Below are positions 53,301 through 61,581 of a stretch of 64,000 nucleotides of DNA, in pieces. The DNA is from Nonomuraea guangzhouensis (GTDB lineage Bacteria; Actinomycetota; Actinomycetes; Streptosporangiales; Streptosporangiaceae), in contig NZ_JAHKRM010000042.1 of NCBI RefSeq assembly GCF_019396345.1, positions 44,237-108,236 on the forward strand, read 5' to 3'. A program made the position numbers and the translations under genes. Numbering within the stretch: position 1 is the first letter of the stretch; each line of letters begins with the position of its first letter. Under the pieces are notes generated by a model. It worked only from the letters and a program-made list of their open reading frames with translations. It ran no database searches and was not told where the DNA came from.

Positions 53301-53558
53301 GAGGGCCGAGGTCAGCACGCCGAGGGTGTCGTCGGCGACGGATCTCGCGTGCTCGCCGCGAGTGGTGATGATGTAGGCGGTGACGTCGATCTGGTCGGAG
53401 GTGGCGCGAGAGGCGGCAGTCTCCACCGCCTGCTCGGCGGTACGGGTGAGCAGGAGGGCGCAGGTGCCCAGCAGCGTGGGGCCGACCACGGCGACGGCCA
53501 GGAGGGCTGCCAGCAATGGCCATTGCGCACGGGCTCGCCGGGCGACCAGCCTCAGCAC
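50388..53558 (-). CDS. FtsX/MacB-type ABC exporter permease, large subunit
   Basis: 1056 aa from GTG 53558, or 1076 aa from ATG 53618, which would overlap the ATPase gene by 44 nt. Both have weak ribosome-binding sites; the later start leaves a 16-nt gap and keeps the basic VLRLVARRARAQW start before the first helix. Two FtsX-type domains with extracytoplasmic parts are recognisable (helices at ~14-40, ~300-420, ~480-580 and ~900-1050). It is unusually large. It forms an operon with two upstream ATPase genes and the next permease. Confidence 0.85.
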   Translation of the reverse strand: MLRLVARRARAQWPLLAALLAVAVVGPTLLGTCALLLTRTAEQAVETAASRATSDQIDVTAYIITTRGEHARSVADDTLGVLTSALAPFATTTAARASSAMRSLPSAGVPAVAYLSGLEDLPARTQLAAGRLPRAGVAPTEAVVLESTARQLGLTVGSRVRLGRELADDPDQRIEVSVVGVVRPLPGTGWDRDPLAATGYDLAYHDGRSAEPVHAYGPFIVDLADLLGGGSTLDRLEISAYPDLSAPAGRDLDTVTQAVLGADRRLGETLGDRVRIQRVASRLPSTLLAAHDQQRVTTAAVLAVAAIGLVLTATALALAGRLSAGVRSDETALLSALGVGRGQLATAALVEAGALAVLATVVAIPASSALHAGLTRLPPMAGAGLATPFGVNAVQVLSVAGGALTLAVVLVVPSLRTSSGGVRGRRDLLARSGADLLLVALAAVGWWQLRDQPTGSGSPVDAVRVLAPALLLIAGSAVALRLVWPVLRIVERLAGRARGLMVPLAAFEAARRPQAVAAGLLIGLGCAAATYGIGFGATWQRSQQDQADLSVGTDLALTLTAPPAAGQGPVVGAASGGEVSPATDRGVAVGQWLGGSGDPPLLIAVDTTRAGALLRGRLNDGRTWNAVGTGLAPPTRAAGVPVPAGAALSLVADATGTTPLTVTPRLLFQDATGLRTPCTGEPIPLDGEAHPLPDCATADGLRLVAVSLPFAIATGNVGTGHSDALADPPTGDSRVAVTLTVAGTASGASSWTATSTGPAPGQLGNPAVALTSTSAGTELRMTTTVALKGPPDAARNLVATAFPAPGPVPVAVSARFADEVDARRGSRLDLTVGLTPVQASVAEVLPAVPSAPGAAAILADFDALSRALAVSGDFDVPVDAWWVGHPARGDVADLRLGSVTTRASETARLTGGPLRAGLPAVLRLLVPAAVLLMIAGIVLHVTFDLRARAVEMARLRGLGMTRREIRTVLLGQHVGILLPLLAVGAVVGALATRVVAPLLVRSDTGAAPVPEVLPVWPWAAEAALLTGLLAGCALAVSAVVVVQARLADAAYLRVAS

Positions 53559-53574
53559 GGACAGCTCGTACTGA

Positions 53575-54315
53575 TCACGAATCGCCCCGACCGTTGGAGC
53601 GTCCGTCGAGCCGCCCATCAGGGCGCATGCCGGGATGCTCGTCGAGATGGCCGTCGTTGATGCGGATCACCCGGTCCGCCAGCGCGAGCATCGTCGGATC
53701 ATGCGTGGCGACCAGCGCCGTCACCCCCTCGGACTCCACCACCCCGCGCAGCAGTGCCATCACCGACAGACCGGTCTCGGCGTCCAGCTGCCCGGTCGGC
53801 TCGTCCGCGATCAGCAGCCGGGGCGAGGCGGCCAGCGCCCGGGCGATCGCCACCCGCTGCTGCTGCCCGCCGGACAGCTCAGCGGGTAGCTGCTCGGCAT
53901 GGGCGGCCAGTCCGACCAGTTCCAGCAGCAGCGCGACCCGCCGCTCACGCTCCACCGGCGGTACGCGGGCCAGCCGCAGCGGGGCGCCCACGTTCTCCGC
54001 GGCCGACAACACCGGGATCAGGCCGAAGGTCTGGAAGACGTATGAGACCTTCTCCCGCCGTAGCAGGGACAGGCCGTCCTCGTCGAGGGCGGTGATGTCC
54101 GTTCCGTCGACGAGGACCGTACCGGAGTCCGGGCGGTCCAGGCCGCCGATGATGTTGAGCAGCGTGGTCTTGCCGGAGCCGGACCGCCCGACGAGGGCGG
54201 TCATGGTGCCGGCCGCGAGCTCGAACGTCACATCCCGCAACGCGTGCACGGCGGTCGCCCCGCTGCCGTACCGGCGATGAACGCCACGCACCCTGACCAG
54301 AGGGCCGCCGTTCAT
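53575..54315 (-). CDS. ABC transporter ATPase, LolD/MacB type
   Basis: 246 aa from ATG 54315, in an ATGA overlap with the preceding ATPase. Walker A GRSGSGKTTLLN, signature LSGGQQQRVAIARALAASP, Walker B LLIADEPTGQLD and the H-loop ATHDPTM are all intact. The typical LolD/MacB arrangement supplies energy to FtsX-type permeases rather than import. Confidence 0.93.
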   Translation of the reverse strand: MNGGPLVRVRGVHRRYGSGATAVHALRDVTFELAAGTMTALVGRSGSGKTTLLNIIGGLDRPDSGTVLVDGTDITALDEDGLSLLRREKVSYVFQTFGLIPVLSAAENVGAPLRLARVPPVERERRVALLLELVGLAAHAEQLPAELSGGQQQRVAIARALAASPRLLIADEPTGQLDAETGLSVMALLRGVVESEGVTALVATHDPTMLALADRVIRINDGHLDEHPGMRPDGRLDGRSNGRGDS

Positions 54316-55244
54316 CCGGCCCCGCCACCGTCGGGACGGATCGCGACGTGATCGGCTTCCAGCACCAGCCGGACCCGTCGCGTCAACGCCAGCGCCTCCC
54401 GGTAGTCGCGCGGCACCTGGATCCGCCCTGCCCGGTCCATCACCGCGTATTCCTCGGCGATCACCTGCGGGGCACCGTCATCTCCGGTGGCGGTACGCCG
54501 CAACACCTCGCTGCTCGTGCGCCCGTCGCGAATCGCCACCGTCCGCTCCACCTGCCCACTGACCGCGGGATCGTGGGTCACGATGACGACGGTGACGCCC
54601 AGCCGCCGGTTGGTCTCCCGCAACAGCCCGAACACCGCCGCCGACGTGGCGCTGTCCAGTTCCCCGGTCGGCTCGTCGGCCAGCAGCACCCTGGGCTCGT
54701 TGGCAAGGGCCACCGCGATGGCCACCCGCATCTGCTGCCCGCCGGACAGCTGCGCGGGCCGCCGCTCGGCACACTCGGCGACGCCGAGCAGGTCCAGCAA
54801 CTCGGCAGCGCGCCTGCGGCGTACCCGGCCGGGAGTGCGGGCCGCTGTCATCGGCAGGTCGACCATCTGCCGCGCGGTCAGGTACGGGATGAGGTTGGCG
54901 GCCGTCTGCTGGCGTACGAGTCCCACGGTGTGCCGCCGGTACCGGACACGATCGGCCCGCGACATGTCCAGCAGATTCCACTGATCGACCCGCACCCGCC
55001 CGGCGGTGGGAGCGTCGACCCCGGCCAGGATGGACAACAACGTCGACTTCCCCGACCCGGACGCTCCGACGACGGCCACCATCTCCCCGCTGTCCACGAC
55101 CAGGTCCAGCCCCTGCAGTGCCTGCACCTCGACCGACCCGGACTGGTAGATCCGCACCAGGCTCTCGCACACGATCAGCGCGTCTCGTCCGAACTCCGGC
55201 GCCTTAGCAGGAGGCTGCGGCAGGGATAAGGGCGTGATGGACAT
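54312..55244 (-). CDS. ABC transporter ATPase with C-terminal extension
   Basis: 310 aa from ATG 55244 with a strong GAGGAGGGGG ribosome-binding site; the longer start at 55265 is less likely. Walker A GASGSGKSTLLS, signature LSGGQQMRVAIAVALANEP, Walker B VLLADEPTGELD and H-loop VTHDPAV are intact. About 80 extra residues at the C-terminus (YREALALTRRVRLVLEADHV) include a SpoVT/AbrB-like or accessory segment. It is the first gene of the four-gene exporter operon and may form a heterodimer with the next ATPase. Confidence 0.92.
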   Translation of the reverse strand: MSITPLSLPQPPAKAPEFGRDALIVCESLVRIYQSGSVEVQALQGLDLVVDSGEMVAVVGASGSGKSTLLSILAGVDAPTAGRVRVDQWNLLDMSRADRVRYRRHTVGLVRQQTAANLIPYLTARQMVDLPMTAARTPGRVRRRRAAELLDLLGVAECAERRPAQLSGGQQMRVAIAVALANEPRVLLADEPTGELDSATSAAVFGLLRETNRRLGVTVVIVTHDPAVSGQVERTVAIRDGRTSSEVLRRTATGDDGAPQVIAEEYAVMDRAGRIQVPRDYREALALTRRVRLVLEADHVAIRPDGGGAG

Positions 55245-55264
55245 CCCCCTCCTCGACCCCGGCA

Positions 55265-55459
55265 CAGCTCCGCCTTAGGGCCAGACTGTATCGTCCTCGC
55301 AAATCGGCGCGCGAGCCCGCCACCCGCACCCAGATCGCCGACCTGATCAAGCGCACCCTGACCGATACCGACGCCCTCCCGAACGCGGGAACGATCCGCC
55401 GCAAGATCACCATCGAACAGCGGCCGGCCGAGTTCCTCAACCATGAGCGGAAGATCTAG
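55265..55459 (+). pseudogene. Orphan coding remnant, unknown origin
   Basis: An open frame of ~64 codons reads LRARLYRPRKSAREPATRTQ, then IADLIKRTLTDTD and KITIEQRPAEFLNHERKI, ending in TAG. The composition is protein-like (basic, helical), but there is no start signal and no domain that I can name. It sits between the ABC operon promoter and the MarR gene and is probably the tail of a lost gene. Confidence 0.35.
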
Positions 55460-55537
55460 GAGACCACCCGCCGCTCCTACGAGGGCCACAGCATGGCCAG
55501 GGCGACGGTGGTGGCTTCCGCGAGCGAAGGACTGGGA

Positions 55538-56008
55538 TCAGGGCCGCGTGTCCGGATGGAGCGCTCGGGCGCACAGCGTGAGCGCTTCCGTGAGTGTCGT
55601 GCGGTCCGGGTCGTCGATCTCGGCGAGCATGACGGCTTCGATGCTGTCGAGGGAGCGGTCGCATCGCCGGAGGGTGCTCAGGCCTTTGGGGGTAAGGCGG
55701 GTGCGCAGAGCGCGGCCGCCACGGGGATGCGGGTCGCGGCTGATCAGGCCGCGTTGTTCGAGATCGCGGATGACCAGGTTCATCGCCTGCGGGGTGACGA
55801 AGGCGATGCGGGCCAGGTCGGCCGAGGACGGGGCGTCGCGCAGGCGCAGCTCGCTGAGCGCCATGTATCCGGTGGTCGTCATTCCGTGCCGGGCGAGCGC
55901 TTCATCCAGGCAGGCGCGGATGCGGCGTTCCAGCCGGAACACCAGGTAGCTCACACGGGGCGGCGGTACGTCCGGCGCAGCGGCCGCGGGGACACCCGGA
56001 TCGGTCAC
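55538..56008 (-). CDS. MarR-family transcriptional regulator
   Basis: 156 aa if started at GTG 56008, which gives normal MarR length; upstream in-frame starts would run into the operator. No Shine-Dalgarno is present, but TATCGT lies 6 nt before, so a leaderless start is possible. The winged helix is seen as TTTGYMALSELRLRDAPSSA, then DLARIAFVTPQAMNLVIRDL and RGLISRDPHPRGGRALRTRL, with dimer helices at both ends. It faces the CE1/CBM2 esterase gene, and the intergenic palindrome is its likely operator. Confidence 0.88.
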   Translation of the reverse strand: MTDPGVPAAAAPDVPPPRVSYLVFRLERRIRACLDEALARHGMTTTGYMALSELRLRDAPSSADLARIAFVTPQAMNLVIRDLEQRGLISRDPHPRGGRALRTRLTPKGLSTLRRCDRSLDSIEAVMLAEIDDPDRTTLTEALTLCARALHPDTRP

Positions 56009-56065
56009 CAGGAGACGATATCGCGCCCCGTCAGAACGGGCTCCAATGTAAGTTTCCCACCCCCA

Positions 56066-56098
56066 TATCAAGGATCTTGATAGCAAGTTACTTGATAA
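56066..56098. promoter_or_regulatory. MarR-type operator: palindrome plus extra half-site
   Basis: TATCAAG (56066-56072), GAT, CTTGATA (56076-56082) is a perfect 17-bp palindrome. A third half-site, CTTGATAA (56091-56098), follows after 8 bp. It lies between the divergent MarR and esterase genes, 58 bp from the MarR start. This layout is typical of MarR dimers binding cooperatively and controlling both directions. Confidence 0.65.
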
Positions 56099-56253
56099 CC
56101 AGGGAAAACGGCTTTCTGGCAGGTGAACTGGCGGGCATGCGCACCAAGCGTGCATTGACGGTGGATCGTGGCCCTTCTATTTTCCAGCGACCGACGTCAA
56201 TACGCGGCGGACCGATCCGCGGCGCGCCGCGGATATGGAGAGGAGGAGCGCGA

Positions 56254-57813
56254 ATGAGACGGTTGACCACGGTGCTGGCTGGTGCCTGCGCCGCGGCGCT
56301 CTTTGCCGTCATGACCGTGGTACTCGGATCGCCGGCCGTCGCCGCCACCCTGGTGGAGGTGACCAGCTTCGGCAACAACCCGGGCAACATGCGGATGCAC
56401 GTCTATGTGCCGGACTCGCACCCGGCCTCGCCGGCGATCGTGGTGGCGATGCATGGCTGCGGCGGCTCCGGTCCCGGCTTCTACCAGGGCAGTGAGTTCG
56501 CCTCGCTGGCGGATCGATACGGCTTCATCGTCATCTACCCGACCGCCACCCAGTCAGCAGGGTTCGGCAACTGCTTCGACACCTGGTCGGACGCTGCCAA
56601 GCAGCGCGGCGGCGGCAGCGATCCGGTCTCGATCACCTCAATGATCGACTATGTCGAGCGGAACTATCAGGGAGATCCGAACCGGGTCTACGCCACTGGA
56701 AGCTCGTCCGGCGGCATGATGACCCAGCACATGCTCGCCGTCTACCCGGACGTGTTCAAGGCAGGGGCCTCCTTCATGGGTGTGCCCTTCAACTGCTTCG
56801 CCGGCGCCTCCGACTATCCGCCCGGAAGCAGCAGATGCACCGGCGGGAGCATGGACCGAACACCCCAGCAGTGGGGCGATGCGGTCCGCCAGGCGTACCC
56901 GGGATATTCCGGCCCCCGCCCGCGCATGCAACTGTGGCACGGCACCAGCGACACCCTCGTGCCCTACTCGCTGCTGCGAGAGTCGATCGAGCAGTGGACC
57001 AATGTGTTCGGGCTGAGCCAGACCCCGACCGGCACCGACACCCCGCAGGCGAACTGGACCCGCAGCCGGTACGCCAATCCGTCCGGCACCGTGCAGGTGG
57101 AGGCGTACAGCATCCAGGGCGCCGGGCATGCTCTTCCGCAGAGCGGTATGGCCCGCTACGCCATCGAGTTCTTCGGCTTGACCACCAGCCCGACCGACAC
57201 CACGCCGCCGAACACGCCAGGCACCCCGGTCGCGTCCAACGTGACCGCCTCCAGTGCCACGCTGACCTGGACCGCGTCCACCGACCAGGGCGGCTCCGGC
57301 TTGGCCGGCTATGAGATCCTGCGCGCTCCCGGCGCGATGGGCGGCACGTTCACCCAGATCGGCACCTCGGCCACGACCTCGTTCACCGACACGGGCCTGA
57401 CCGCGAACACCACCTACCGCTACCAGGTCCGGGCGCGCGATGCCGCTGGCAACGTCTCACCGGTCTCCAACACCGTCCAGATCACCACACAGGGCGGCAC
57501 GACCGGTGCCTGCTCGGCCACCCCGACCGTGCAGTCCCAGTGGGGCAACGGGTATGTGATCCAGCCGCTGACCATCACCAACACCAGCACCTCGACGATC
57601 ACCAGCTGGACCGTCACCTTCACCCTGCCGGCCGGGCACACCCTGACCGGCTCGTGGAACGCCACCGTCACCTCCAGCGGCCAGACCGTCACGGTCAGAA
57701 GTGTCAGCCACAACGGCACGCTCGCGCCGGGAGCCAGCACCACCAGCTTCGGCTTCCAAGCGAGCAGGCCCAACGGCAACACCGCCCTGCCGTCCGGCTA
57801 CACCTGCGCCTGA
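56254..57813 (+). CDS. Secreted CE1/PHB-type esterase with FnIII and CBM2
   Basis: 519 aa from ATG 56254 with GGAGGAG upstream. A Sec signal peptide (~1-36, cleavage after VAA) is followed by a catalytic domain (~38-330): VVAMHGCGG oxyanion region, nucleophile in TGSSSGG (Ser151) and GAGHALP near its end, as in acetylxylan/feruloyl esterases and PHB depolymerase-like enzymes. A fibronectin type III domain follows (~345-435). The last ~100 residues are a CBM2 (ACSATPTVQSQWGNGYV...SGYTCA, with the usual terminal Cys pair). It binds cellulose or xylan and probably removes ester groups from plant polysaccharide. Probably controlled by the divergent MarR. Confidence 0.93.
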   Translation: MRRLTTVLAGACAAALFAVMTVVLGSPAVAATLVEVTSFGNNPGNMRMHVYVPDSHPASPAIVVAMHGCGGSGPGFYQGSEFASLADRYGFIVIYPTATQSAGFGNCFDTWSDAAKQRGGGSDPVSITSMIDYVERNYQGDPNRVYATGSSSGGMMTQHMLAVYPDVFKAGASFMGVPFNCFAGASDYPPGSSRCTGGSMDRTPQQWGDAVRQAYPGYSGPRPRMQLWHGTSDTLVPYSLLRESIEQWTNVFGLSQTPTGTDTPQANWTRSRYANPSGTVQVEAYSIQGAGHALPQSGMARYAIEFFGLTTSPTDTTPPNTPGTPVASNVTASSATLTWTASTDQGGSGLAGYEILRAPGAMGGTFTQIGTSATTSFTDTGLTANTTYRYQVRARDAAGNVSPVSNTVQITTQGGTTGACSATPTVQSQWGNGYVIQPLTITNTSTSTITSWTVTFTLPAGHTLTGSWNATVTSSGQTVTVRSVSHNGTLAPGASTTSFGFQASRPNGNTALPSGYTCA

Positions 57814-58229
57814 CCATCAGCGCGTTTCCCGTGCTGATGTATCCCGCGCACCCATCCGCCTATGAGCTGCTGCAGAAGCACCGCATGCGCGAGCCCCGTC
57901 TGGTCGACCAGGGCCACCTTCTCCCGATCAGTTTCGGGTGGCAGAGCGGCCGCATAGGCGAGCGCAAACACGTCATCAGCGCCGCGGTGGGCGTCAGAGT
58001 CAGCCCCGAAGGCGAAGGCCACCAGACGCTCTCCCACGATCAGCGCTAGCCGACGCGCATGGGGCAGCCATTGGCTACGGCCATCGCGGCGTCGGCACCT
58101 TTGCGGGCCGACCACATGACAGACGGGACAGCTGTGCATGTGGTTCATGCCTTATCTGTTCCCGACTACGGCTGATCCGACCCGAGTTCGATGGGAGATA
58201 ACCACAACATCGGACTCGGCGCGGATCAG
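57814..58229. other. Gene-poor spacer
   Basis: This 416-bp stretch has no frame with coding signals on either strand that I trust. Short open frames (e.g. a ~116-codon frame on the minus strand at 57798-58148) lack a ribosome-binding site and similarity that I recognise. It may hold decayed sequence; no terminator hairpin stands out. Confidence 0.4.
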
Positions 58230-59096
58230 TTACGGATGTATCGAGTTCGATGGTGTCTCGTCTCCTGAGGGAAGCTCATCCCCAAGGATTGCACTTGCCG
58301 CCTGGCGCAATGTTCGCCCATCGCCAGGGTCGATAAAGCCCACGAGGAGCGCCAGGATAAGGGGACTGAGGAACGTGGTTTCCGTCTCGCGGTCGATCGC
58401 CTTCGCGTACCCCTCGTGACTCTCTTCCTCCCAGAGAACGGCGCGGAAGGCGAGGGCCTTCCCAACAAGATGTAGGGCGAGGGTCAGGTCTTCCACATTG
58501 ACGCCCGGTCGAAGGCGTAGGCCACGATTATTGAGGATATCGGAATACACAGCTCTCCAGCTGTTGACCTGGATCTGATCGGCCTGCCGAAGTACACGTG
58601 TCACCGTTGGATCGTGGGAGAAGAGAGCTTGGAAGGCTACCTGTAGGCGAAACGTCGGGTTCTGGTGTCTGCCATCTACTTCTTCGTAGGCAATCCGTTC
58701 GATCAGAGGCACCGCCGGCGTCTTGGCCATGGCCTCCTGCAGATCATGCATCTGCTCAGGGTGCTGCTCGCTCCACACCGAGGACCTCACACCAAAGGCG
58801 ATGAGGTCCAGAAGGTATGAAGACATGTGCTTCCATCGGCGCCGAAGCGCGCTTTCGGTGAGAGAGCTGCCGTTTTCGCTTTGTTGAGCCTCGCCGACGA
58901 CGCTGCGCCGGGAGATCCCGGCTATCTCCTCCAGTCGAGCCGGACATCCGGCGGGTCCTTCGAGGCCCATGTGCCGACGGAGTAGTCGCTCTCCCGCAAG
59001 CAGCAGCTCCCACGCCTGGTCGTCGGCCAATTCCGGATCGATTTCGACCAGTACGGCGGAGAGGTCTCCACGTCGAATTGGAAGAGAGTTCGTCAT
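58230..59096 (-). CDS. Hypothetical, possible TetR-like regulator
   Basis: 288 aa from ATG 59096, preceded by AGGAAGGA. All-helical. AWELLLAGERLLRRH, then RLEEIAGISRRSV and SLTESALRRRWKHMSSYLLD (~25-110) have the spacing of a degenerate TetR N-terminus, and VNVEDLTLALHLVGKALAFR (~220-240) looks like a TetR ligand domain. I cannot confirm the family. Its codon use is less GC-biased than its neighbours, and it is divergent from a small secreted protein. Could be a regulator of that gene (inference). Confidence 0.7.
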   Translation of the reverse strand: MTNSLPIRRGDLSAVLVEIDPELADDQAWELLLAGERLLRRHMGLEGPAGCPARLEEIAGISRRSVVGEAQQSENGSSLTESALRRRWKHMSSYLLDLIAFGVRSSVWSEQHPEQMHDLQEAMAKTPAVPLIERIAYEEVDGRHQNPTFRLQVAFQALFSHDPTVTRVLRQADQIQVNSWRAVYSDILNNRGLRLRPGVNVEDLTLALHLVGKALAFRAVLWEEESHEGYAKAIDRETETTFLSPLILALLVGFIDPGDGRTLRQAASAILGDELPSGDETPSNSIHP

Positions 59097-59128
59097 CTTG
59101 CGTCCTTCCTGCCCTTCTGTCCCGTTTT

Positions 59129-59175
59129 TTGACAATGCCCAGTTGGGTGGCCAGACAGTAGCGTTGACAATTGCC
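59129..59175. promoter_or_regulatory. Direct repeat in divergent spacer
   Basis: TTGACAATGCC (59129-59139) and TTGACAATTGCC (59164-59175) are near-identical direct repeats 35 bp apart. Each contains a consensus -35 TTGACA on the + strand. They lie between the 58230-59096 gene and the small secreted protein gene. They may be promoter elements or regulator sites. Confidence 0.4.
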
Positions 59176-59463
59176 GATATGCCATGGTTCTGGCGAACGC
59201 CGAACAGGCTAGCCCATACCGGGCGCCCTGTGTACATGCGTCCTGCGATACCTCGTCTCCTGCCCAACCCCATGCAGGCGGCCCGGAACTCCTTTTTACG
59301 ATCCTGTGATCCATCGGAGACATAACCCGAAAGCGTCTCCTCTCGCCAACGCTTGACGAAACACAGACATCGTCACAGGAAGTACCGCCATTGGACAGGT
59401 TCTCAACAAGCCCTACATAGGCAGTCCATCAGGCAAACAACTCTTCATATTAAAGGAGAGCAA

Positions 59464-59781
59464 GTGACCAAGCGCACGTCCATAATCGCTTTCGTCTTCG
59501 CAGCGACATCTGCGGTGACCGCCGTCGTCCTTACAGCGTCCCCCATACCCGCTCAGGCAGTAACGCTAGGTCCTATGCCGGGCCCCTCCGAACGACAGTT
59601 CTGCGGCATACCGGTCGTCAATCACTTCATCCCCGCCTGCTCTAACGGCCGTTGGGAGCCCCGACAGCTCAAGACCATGCGGTGCATCGTGGGGCACGCT
59701 CCTTACTCCGGCTTCCTCGGCATACCGAAGATCACCTACTGGGCAGCTCGATGCGCGGAAAGCGATTGGCGTCAGTGGTAG
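59464..59781 (+). CDS. Small secreted Cys-containing protein
   Basis: 105 aa from GTG 59464 with AAGGAG upstream. A Sec signal peptide (~1-32, cleavage near AQA-VT) precedes a ~73-residue mature domain with four Cys (FCGIPV, PACSNG, MRCIVG, ARCAES), which could make two disulfides. No family recognised. Short, basic and followed by a strong terminator, so it is a single-gene unit. It could be a peptide effector or inhibitor, but nothing in the sequence proves this. Confidence 0.75.
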   Translation: MTKRTSIIAFVFAATSAVTAVVLTASPIPAQAVTLGPMPGPSERQFCGIPVVNHFIPACSNGRWEPRQLKTMRCIVGHAPYSGFLGIPKITYWAARCAESDWRQW

Positions 59782-59792
59782 TTCCATGAAGA

Positions 59793-59831
59793 GGCAGGGC
59801 CCGCTGAACGTACTATCCAGCGGGCCCTGCC
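59793..59831 (+). terminator. Strong hairpin after the small secreted protein gene
   Basis: GGCAGGGCCCGCTG (59793-59806) pairs perfectly with CAGCGGGCCCTGCC (59818-59831) around an 11-nt loop, starting 11 nt after the stop codon. Only a short T run follows. Confidence 0.8.
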
Positions 59832-59849
59832 TTCGCCACTACCGCCGAG

Positions 59850-60563
59850 GTCCATAAGTAAGTCGCGGGCCTGCTGGATCGTCCACGCTCAGCTCGAGTT
59901 GCGGCCGCACCAAGGGTGTACACGCGTCGGGTGGCGATGTCTATCACGAACAGCACGTACAGGAAACTCAGTAAACCGTGTCGACGTAGAAGAAATCGAC
60001 GGCCAGCAGCCCTATGGTCTGAGCGCGCATGATGGTCCCCCACAAGGTGGCGGCGTCTCAGGGAGCCAACCGACTCGCCAGCCCAGGAGGATCCACTGCA
60101 CGGTCGCTTCGCTCACGCGCTCGCCGAGCCTGACCAGTTCACCACGCATCCGACGATATCCCCAGGTCGGATTCTCTCGCCCCAGTCCCTTCTTGCTCAT
60201 CCTCGGGCGGCCGGACCAGTTCGGATACGTCCACCGATCCAGGCCCAAGCGCCCGTGCCAAGCCACCAGAGTGCCCAGCGTCACCAGCCGATGAGCCCGC
60301 AACCTCAGCGGCAAAACTCGCGCCAGCGCGGCCAGGACCGCTCGATCGGTCCAGTCCGGCGGGGTGGGGACGACCTGACGCCGCGACACCGCCACCTCAC
60401 GCCGCAGCACCATGATCTCGGCGTCCTTGACAGCCTCACTTCGGCCCAGGAGTGCCGGCCAGCCGAACACCTGGGCCACAGGCCAGATACTGGATATAGA
60501 CAGACAGAAGAACCGATCTTGCCCGTATAGCCGCATCAGGTCGGTCCATAGGTCAATAACCAT
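59850..60563 (-). pseudogene. Integrase-type transposase pseudogene
   Basis: The N-terminal half is readable from about 60563: SEAVKDAEIMVLRREVAVSR, LVTLGTLVAWHGRLGLDRW and NPTWGYRRMRGELVRLGERV, as in integrase-core transposases. Around 60012 the frame breaks; AVDFFYVDTVY (first catalytic Asp) then hits a stop, and FLYVLFVIDIATRRVYTLGA continues in another frame near 59925-59975. Everything after that is lost. Same protein type as the fragments at 42.5 and 44.9 kb. Inactive. Confidence 0.75.
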
Positions 60564-60837
60564 ACATCGACCTTGAAGCGGCACAAGTCATGCCAGTCCG
60601 ATTTATCCGTTATTCCATCCGGTGGGCTGGCCGTCCAACCCGAAGATTCAACCTTCCCGAAGCCGAACCGGAGCAGAACGGCATACTGGAAACCTTCCTT
60701 TTAGTTGGATTGGCGGCGATGAGTCGACTTCGTCCGGAATGATGACTACTCCTACTGCGCCAGAGGGTGAGCGAGAAACGACGGGGCGAATTTGCTGCCC
60801 ACCAAAGAGATCGTTCGTCCGTACACGAGGATCAGAG

Positions 60838-61581
60838 ATGAACGACACACCAGACCCAGCGGCCCGACTTAGAGAGACGATCAAGAAGTTAGCGGGGTTT
60901 ACGGACGGAGGAACACAGGAATCACGAGCACGAAAACTCGGAATATCGGACACGGCACTGTCCAACTATCTCGCTGGCACACAAATACCCCGTGAAGACA
61001 CACTCGCCAAGATGTTGGACAGCGTCGGCGTACCGATGCACGAGCGCGGCAAATACCTCAAAATCCGACAAGAAGCTGATAACGCCGCGCGACGGCGGCC
61101 AAACGGTCTAAACGGGCAAGCCCCCCAAACCGACGCTCCGCCACCGGTCGAGGCGCAGATCCCCCTCAAGCACTCGTCCAAACGACAGAAAGAGCAGTTC
61201 CGGCCACGCCATTGGTTTCTGGGAGGGCTGGCGGGTTCGACTGTCATACTCGCAGGAACGGCCGTGTGGGCTGTGTCAACATCGAACCCTGAATCGCCCG
61301 CTGAACCGGCCCATGCGATTTCGCTGCAGTGCAGCCTGGTGAACTCGGCGTCATCACCGGTGTACGTCAAAATCGGCGATCCAGAACCGGTCAAGTCAAA
61401 GATCAAGGGAGACCGTGTCCGGCTCGTTCCGATCGCCCGTAAGACGGGACCCGACGGCAAAACCTACCAGGCGGTGGCTCTGCCCGATCCCCACGACAGT
61501 CCTAACGGAATCGGCTGGATGCCAGTGGCTGACCTGATACCCGACCCTCGCCACTGTGCGAGCTTGGGCAATCGACCCTGA
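60838..61581 (+). CDS. Membrane-anchored XRE-type protein with extracytoplasmic SH3-like domain
   Basis: 247 aa from ATG 60838 with GAGG upstream. Residues ~8-75 form an XRE-like HTH (TQESRARKLGISDTALSNYL). One membrane helix follows (WFLGGLAGSTVILAGTAVWA, ~123-142). The last ~85 residues would be outside the cell and look SH3-like (SSPVYVKIGDPEPVKSKIKG, then IGWMPVADLI) with Cys near both ends. This one-protein layout resembles a transmembrane DNA-binding sensor. The next gene encodes a secreted NPP1-like protein that also has an SH3-like domain. Confidence 0.78.
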   Translation: MNDTPDPAARLRETIKKLAGFTDGGTQESRARKLGISDTALSNYLAGTQIPREDTLAKMLDSVGVPMHERGKYLKIRQEADNAARRRPNGLNGQAPQTDAPPPVEAQIPLKHSSKRQKEQFRPRHWFLGGLAGSTVILAGTAVWAVSTSNPESPAEPAHAISLQCSLVNSASSPVYVKIGDPEPVKSKIKGDRVRLVPIARKTGPDGKTYQAVALPDPHDSPNGIGWMPVADLIPDPRHCASLGNRP

